Part shown: in pieces, positions 6,801 through 9,677 of the stretch
Layout of the letters: every line of letters starts with the position of its first letter
Position numbering within the stretch: position 1 is the first letter of the stretch
From: an uncultured Bacteroidota bacterium
GTDB lineage: Bacteria > Bacteroidota > Bacteroidia > Bacteroidales > CAIWKO01
Direction: 5' to 3'
Assembly (NCBI GenBank): GCA_937934705.1
Contig: CALGYY010000050.1
Span: 1-9,677 of the forward strand
Length of the DNA: 9,677 nucleotides
The notes under the pieces: model-generated
What the model was told of the DNA's origin: nothing
Database searches by the model: none
What the model saw: the letters and a program-made list of their open reading frames with translations, nothing else
Translations under genes and position numbers: made by a program

Positions 6801-9621
6801 CGGAACATTGAACAATTCAACCTCAGGCTACCCTTGCCCTTACGGACAATATTACAACGGAGCGCGTCAGCAGTTTCTGATTCTGGCATCCGAACTGAGT
6901 GCAGCAGGTATTGGTCCTGGTCCGGTTACAGCCCTGGCTTTTGATGTTGTTACACCTGCAGGTGCGGCGCTGAGCAACCTCAGTATAAGCATCGGGCAAA
7001 CTTCGCAGGTGAATCTTTCATCGTGGATTACAACAGGGCTGACCACGGTATATTCCCAGCCCTCATTCGCAACAATAACCGGCTGGAATGAGCACGTGTT
7101 CTCCATTCCTTATACGTGGGATGGTGTTTCGAACCTCCTGGTGGAAACCTGTTTTGATAATTACCCCAACGGGTGGACAAGCAATGCTGTTCTGAATCAG
7201 ACTTCAACTGCATTTACAAGTTCACTCGATTTCCACTCCGATGGCGGTTCCGTCTGCGTAGCCGGAGCACCATCTTATACAACCCCTTTTATGCAAAGAC
7301 CGAACATGAGACTGAAAGCAACCTCTTCCGGATGCCCCAGCAACCGAATTGAGGTGCAGGTTCAGCCAAGCGGTGTGCCTGCATTTGATGCCGGAGTGAT
7401 TGCCATCGACCAGCCAAATACCGCAGTGAATCTGGGTATGGAATCGGTTGAAATCAGGGTGAGGAATTATGGAACTTCAGAAATCAGCCATTTCCCGATC
7501 GCTTATCAGGTGAATGCACTTGCCCCGGTCTACGATTCCATCCATGATACCATACAGCCCGGAGATACTTTGGTTTTTGTTTTCCTGACACAAGCCAACC
7601 TGAACACATACAATATATACGATCTTAAGGCATGGACAGAACTGTCGGGAGATGCATATCAGGTGAATGACACTGCCTTTAAAACCGTTGAGAACCAGAT
7701 GCCGGTGTATTGTCCGAGCTCAGCATCATCAACCGCTGACGATGATATCACCTGTGTGTCATTCGGAGGAATCAGCAATGCTTCACCAACACCTTATAAC
7801 GGGACCTACAGTGACTACACCACTTTATCTCCTGCCTATGTTTTCCTTGATGGAGATTATCCCATTACCGTTTGCATCGGGTTCAGCGGGACATACGGGT
7901 ATTCAGGTTATTGCGAGGCATATATTGATTTCAATGCGGATGGTGTTTTCACAGAGCCGGACGAGGTGGTCTTCGGCAGTGCCTATGCCAGCACACCACT
8001 TAGTCAGACTTTCAATGGAATGGTGCACATTCCCTCATCTGCTGTCAGCGGTATGACCCGAATGCGCCTGGTGGCGGTCGAGGGCGGATCCGCAGCATCT
8101 GTGACGCCTTGCGGAACCTATACCTGGGGTGAAACAGAAGATTACCGCATATTCATATTTCCCATTTTACAAAATGATGCCGCTTTGCTGTCATTTGTAT
8201 CACCACAGGCTTCCGAATCTGTGGGTTCACAGATCGACCTGGAAGTTCAACTGAAAAACAACGGAATAGACACGCTGGTTGCGGTGGATATTCACTGGTC
8301 ACACGACGGAGGAACGCTGCAAACGTATAACTGGAGTGGTACGCTGCTGCCGGATTCCACGACTGATGTGTTACTGGGAAACTTCACAGTTAACACGGGT
8401 TCCAACGACCTGCTGGCATATACGACCCTTGCCGGAGATTCCAATACTTTCAATGATACGATCCGTACCTATTGTTTCGGTTTGCCGCCTATCACCTATT
8501 GGCTGGATGATTTTGAAGTGACAACCAGCAACTGGACAACCAATCAGAACAGTCTGTGGCAACATGGTGTGCCGGCATCCACCGTGATCAATTCGAGTCA
8601 CAGCCCGACCCGATGTTGGAAGACGAGACTGGTGGGCAATTACCTGAACAACCGGGAAGATTATCTGTATTCGCCCTCGATTAACCTGAGCGGCATAAAC
8701 AATGCGGTGCTCCGGTTTTTCCAGTGGTGGGAAGCTGAACCCATGGACGGTGGGAACCTGCAGTACAGCATCAATAACGGCACAACGTATATCACGCTGG
8801 GGTATCAGAACGATCCTAATTCTGTGAACTGGTACAATACCTTCACAAACGGAAAATTCTTCTGGAACGGAGAATACGGGGGATGGAGAGAAGCCATTTA
8901 TGATCTGACCCAGTTCAACAATCAGGCGAACTTTAAATTCCGCTTCTATTTTTATACCAATGCAAGCGTCAATACATATAATGGTTGGGCCGTTGATGAT
9001 ATTGAGATCAGGGTTCCGCGCCTGCCTTACGATGCCGGGATAGTCGACATCGAAGAACCGGCTCCTGTGATACCGGGAGGTCTTGTGCATCCCCAGGTGA
9101 CGATCCATAACTATGGTACAGATACGCTGCTGACCGTCCCTGTTGCATTTGTGATATCGGGCGGCGGTCTGATCATCGAGAACTGGACAGGATCATTACC
9201 GCCGGATTCCAGTGCAGAGTTCTCTTTCACAAATACCTTTATTGCTCCGGGTGGCACTTTTACTTTCTGTTCGTTTACCGGTATGCCCGCAGATGCTTAT
9301 CGTTTCAATGATTCTCTGTGCTTGCAGGTCACCAATGCCATTGGTGTTGAAGAGTACCTGGTGAAAGGTTTTGCACTGGGACAGAATATTCCCAATCCTG
9401 CCGGCATGAGTACCGAAATTCCCTTTGCCATTCCGATGGAAGGTAATGTGCAGCTTGTGGTCACCACATTGCAGGGACAGGAAATACTCAGGCGATATGC
9501 TGCTTATCCTGCGGGCACTCATACCTGGACGCTGGATACAGATCATCTGAGCCCCGGAGTGTACTTCTATACCATGGAATTCAGGGGACAGACGATCACG
9601 CAGAAAATGCTGATTGAATAA
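3877..9621 (+). CDS. Giant multidomain T9SS-secreted surface protein (MAM/CARDB/Ig/GEVED)
   Basis: The product is 1914 residues from the ATG at 3877. Signal peptide MKKIFFVLLFIMPLVSFAQ is cut at FA/Q. Modules in order: MAM/jelly-roll-like 1 (~20-205, ending WLIDDISV); Ig/FN3-like (~209-312); MAM-like 2 (~315-498, ending FSVDDFSI); CARDB-like 1 (~499-605); jelly-roll-like 3 (~606-789, ending CFLDNIMI); CARDB-like 2 (~790-900); CHU_C-associated Ig (~904-962, resuming 1149-1166) around an insert (963-1148); CARDB-like 3 (~1170-1276); GEVED (1278-1430, WGETEDYRI); CARDB-like 4 (~1432-1536); MAM-like 4 (~1539-1712); CARDB-like 5 (~1718-1823); T9SS sorting domain (~1828-1914, GQNIPNPA and GVYFYTMEF). 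No protease, glycosidase or other catalytic motif is visible, so adhesion or matrix binding is the likeliest role (inference). It is probably a single-gene unit: it has its own -7 box upstream and a strong terminator downstream. No SD is present. Confidence 0.92.
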   Translation: MKKIFFVLLFIMPLVSFAQVIGYHENFELPSLDDSVSSSGTPTPWAISTALFHSGLRSDSSKVTASDTSYLTTSPFSTVGNSFVILRFSHICKIELLDAGEIEVSANGGPWVKLTGIQYHDPGNSQFVNNGNKFNSNTYPLNWAPTNNSAVPNNTWWKDEEFDISALAGNSPNVRIRFALRDGNGNGANANYGWLIDDISVLMSFSELDPPTITYINPLYLNTVYNLGPYNIKAVLSDVSGISEGMLFYKVNSGTLDSVLMTVVSGDTMNGLVPAVNDQDTVSYFIRATDASPALNVKLNPLTGFRSFVATTGIHFPYVDDFDGASVLFYDTTFTAGTQWELGTPAYGSCNTAHSDPNAWDINLLNTYMPNANCHLYSPVFDFSATENATLSFWVNYGLESCCDGVTMEYTTDGSTWQVLGSVGDPNAVNWFNYTSVSSSLGKPVWTGYSGGWVKCEYLLSQLNNIVGPVQFRYIFTSDVSGQYDGFSVDDFSIIPPFEQDAGLESVVVPDLQGCVPAGTNPLKVAVANYGSDTLQVPFNITYRLDSLPPVSESFVLPLAAGEIDTFSFVSGLSLTPGLHNLIIYSEYPTDQFNLNDTLSFSFNAFAPLPLPYFNPLDSVAALNDFCIETGAYGRAFFDPAAANTGTGGVIFDASSSSGYMVYTDTLTGSVYYVWEPSVNPDQKASMRLIVNTDTITHLVMKFDLKMLYLWDPEYTNFRVTVDGIMVTPHLQPAGFTTPYETYEYDLSAFLPASALVIEFWGEHYESYDYTTPNGSGCFLDNIMIYQPPAQEAAMLQIAEPLSACGLGIEAVKVLVKNTGSDTITDLYVNYQVNGSSPAGPELIPDTLIPGDSAWHTFAALVDLSVLNTDSVFNFLAWTELAGDPFDFNDTLGKEVISMFIPPDPLVDSVYIVPYATDTVLHAVSPANIYWFDDPVSGNYILQGPDFQTPVVFDTISYYVEARNGSSGTDFFVGTGTLNNSTSGYPCPYGQYYNGARQQFLILASELSAAGIGPGPVTALAFDVVTPAGAALSNLSISIGQTSQVNLSSWITTGLTTVYSQPSFATITGWNEHVFSIPYTWDGVSNLLVETCFDNYPNGWTSNAVLNQTSTAFTSSLDFHSDGGSVCVAGAPSYTTPFMQRPNMRLKATSSGCPSNRIEVQVQPSGVPAFDAGVIAIDQPNTAVNLGMESVEIRVRNYGTSEISHFPIAYQVNALAPVYDSIHDTIQPGDTLVFVFLTQANLNTYNIYDLKAWTELSGDAYQVNDTAFKTVENQMPVYCPSSASSTADDDITCVSFGGISNASPTPYNGTYSDYTTLSPAYVFLDGDYPITVCIGFSGTYGYSGYCEAYIDFNADGVFTEPDEVVFGSAYASTPLSQTFNGMVHIPSSAVSGMTRMRLVAVEGGSAASVTPCGTYTWGETEDYRIFIFPILQNDAALLSFVSPQASESVGSQIDLEVQLKNNGIDTLVAVDIHWSHDGGTLQTYNWSGTLLPDSTTDVLLGNFTVNTGSNDLLAYTTLAGDSNTFNDTIRTYCFGLPPITYWLDDFEVTTSNWTTNQNSLWQHGVPASTVINSSHSPTRCWKTRLVGNYLNNREDYLYSPSINLSGINNAVLRFFQWWEAEPMDGGNLQYSINNGTTYITLGYQNDPNSVNWYNTFTNGKFFWNGEYGGWREAIYDLTQFNNQANFKFRFYFYTNASVNTYNGWAVDDIEIRVPRLPYDAGIVDIEEPAPVIPGGLVHPQVTIHNYGTDTLLTVPVAFVISGGGLIIENWTGSLPPDSSAEFSFTNTFIAPGGTFTFCSFTGMPADAYRFNDSLCLQVTNAIGVEEYLVKGFALGQNIPNPAGMSTEIPFAIPMEGNVQLVVTTLQGQEILRRYAAYPAGTHTWTLDTDHLSPGVYFYTMEFRGQTITQKMLIE
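4819..5370 (+). repeat. MAM/jelly-roll-like module 2 (copy A of a related pair)
   Basis: Residues ~315-498. It opens with YVDDFDG and contains WELGTPA, LYSPVFDFS, TLSFWV, then DPNAVNWFN (D425-N433) and GGWVKCEYLL, and closes with FSVDDFSI. The same landmarks in the same order occur in the module at 8491-9021, making these two the closest relatives among the four jelly-roll-like modules. The fold assignment is by pattern: an opening D-F, a central F-W strand and a closing DD-[IF]-x-I. Confidence 0.65.
6763..7320 (+). other. Inserted beta domain within the CHU_C-type Ig domain
   Basis: The Ig segment reads IYWFDDPVSG ... ISYYVEA up to residue 962. The usual ending of that domain, TSSGCPSNRIEVQV, appears only at 1149-1162. 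The ~186 residues between start with VGTGTLNNSTSGYPCPYGQY and include FLILASELSAAG, TALAFDVV, HVFSIPYTWDGVSN and NMRLKA. From memory this insert type recurs in other Bacteroidota secreted proteins at the same place, as a lectin-like or adhesive beta domain of unproven function. Confidence 0.6.
7708..8160 (+). other. GEVED domain with EF-hand-like calcium loop
   Basis: Residues 1278-1428. The domain opens with YCPSSASS, contains GTYSDYT and YPITVCIGF, then YIDFNADGVFTEPDEVVFG and ends in WGETEDYRIFI, the hallmark that names the family. DFNADGVFTEPD (1351-1362) has acidic or Asn residues at loop positions 1, 3, 5 and 12 and Gly at 6, as in calcium-binding DxNxDG loops. GEVED domains are common in secreted Bacteroidota proteins; their ligand is not generally known. 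Confidence 0.8.
8491..9021 (+). repeat. MAM/jelly-roll-like module 4 (copy B of a related pair)
   Basis: Residues ~1539-1712. It opens with YWLDDFE and contains LWQHGVPA, LYSPSINLSG, VLRFFQWW, then DPNSVNWYN (D1646-N1654) and GGWREAIYDL, and closes with WAVDDIEI. It lines up with the module at 4819-5370 over its whole length, so the two probably come from an internal duplication, with CARDB, Ig and GEVED units now between them. Confidence 0.65.
9358..9618 (+). other. T9SS type A C-terminal sorting domain of the giant protein
   Basis: Residues ~1828-1914. The pattern is FALGQNIPNPAGMSTEIPF, the common Q-N-x-P-N-P opening. It continues with VQLVVTTLQGQEI, then a GTHTWTLDTDHLSPGVYFY segment and a final QKMLIE. 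This is a complete tail ending at the stop codon, so the protein is expected to be translocated by T9SS and then anchored on or released from the surface. Confidence 0.93.
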
Positions 9622-9622
9622 G

Positions 9623-9663
9623 AAAAAGAGGCTGTCTCAAAATCGAGACGGCCTCTTTTTTTT
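9623..9663 (+). terminator. Strong intrinsic terminator after the giant gene
   Basis: Left arm 9623-9638 (AAAAAGAGGCTGTCTC) pairs with right arm 9645-9660 (GAGACGGCCTCTTTTT) over 16 positions, with one U-G wobble and loop AAAATC. The 3' side runs into eight Ts (9656-9663). Because the 5' side starts with five As, the hairpin may also act for a gene arriving from the opposite strand beyond the window. It begins directly after the TAA at 9619-9621. Confidence 0.88.
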
Positions 9664-9677
9664 ATTCAGGAATGATA

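Noticed and set aside
7667..8056. Forward-strand open frame of 129 codons in another phase
   Set aside because: It overlaps the GEVED-coding stretch of the giant gene and its translation shows no recognisable domain; the main frame has clear domain sequence there.
8371..9108. Reverse-strand open frame of 245 codons
   Set aside because: It lies fully antisense to the giant gene, has no signal or domain pattern, and its low-complexity composition looks like a shadow of the coding strand. Other reverse frames are shorter and likewise antisense.
3877..9621. Possible catalytic domain (protease or glycosidase) in the giant protein
   Set aside because: I searched the translation for HExxH, GxSxG with a matching Asp/His context, and subtilisin or caspase-like motifs and found none; all segments read as beta-rich binding or spacer modules.
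1..9677. CRISPR array, tRNA or rRNA genes, prophage or transposase genes
   Set aside because: No regular direct repeats with spacers, no cloverleaf-like sequence and no related coding sequence was seen; intergenic space is only about 116, 137 and 56 bases.

Overview
The window looks like a chromosomal stretch from a member of the Bacteroidota. Two proteins end in type IX secretion (T9SS) type A sorting domains. Their bodies are built from modules common in that phylum: Ig-like repeats, CARDB-like repeats, MAM/jelly-roll-like domains, a CHU_C-associated Ig domain and a GEVED domain. A perfect Bacteroidota-type -7 box (TAnnTTTG) precedes the largest gene, and most starts lack a Shine-Dalgarno sequence. 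Standard codon use and moderate base composition do not narrow the genus. All genes are on the + strand and I see no RNA gene, CRISPR array, transposase or phage gene.

Layout. (1) 2-625 is the 3' end of a secreted, repeat-containing protein with a T9SS sorting tail; it is closed by a strong intrinsic terminator at 645-679. (2) 742-2994 encodes a secreted, probably periplasmic M48-family zinc metalloprotease with a long helical, TPR-like and C-terminal extension. It overlaps by 8 bases with 2987-3739, a 250-residue predicted outer-membrane beta-barrel protein. The two are very probably co-transcribed and co-translated. (3) After a 137-base gap holding a possible weak terminator and a good promoter box, 3877-9621 encodes a 1914-residue all-beta surface protein. 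It has a signal peptide, four MAM/jelly-roll-like modules alternating with five CARDB-like modules, an Ig domain that appears to be split by a ~186-residue insert, a GEVED domain and a T9SS tail. A 16-bp-stem terminator at 9623-9663 follows it.

How they may work together. The two T9SS cargo proteins would cross the inner membrane by Sec and the outer membrane by T9SS, ending up on the surface or outside the cell. The M48 protease plus barrel pair recalls BepA-type periplasmic proteases that look after outer-membrane proteins; that link is inference from domain content and gene overlap. Nothing in the window proves that the protease acts on the neighbouring secreted proteins. I find no catalytic motif in the giant protein, so an adhesive or structural surface role is the simplest reading. 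I do not see a clearly novel multi-gene system here; the most interesting items are the protease-barrel pair and the modular architecture of the giant protein.
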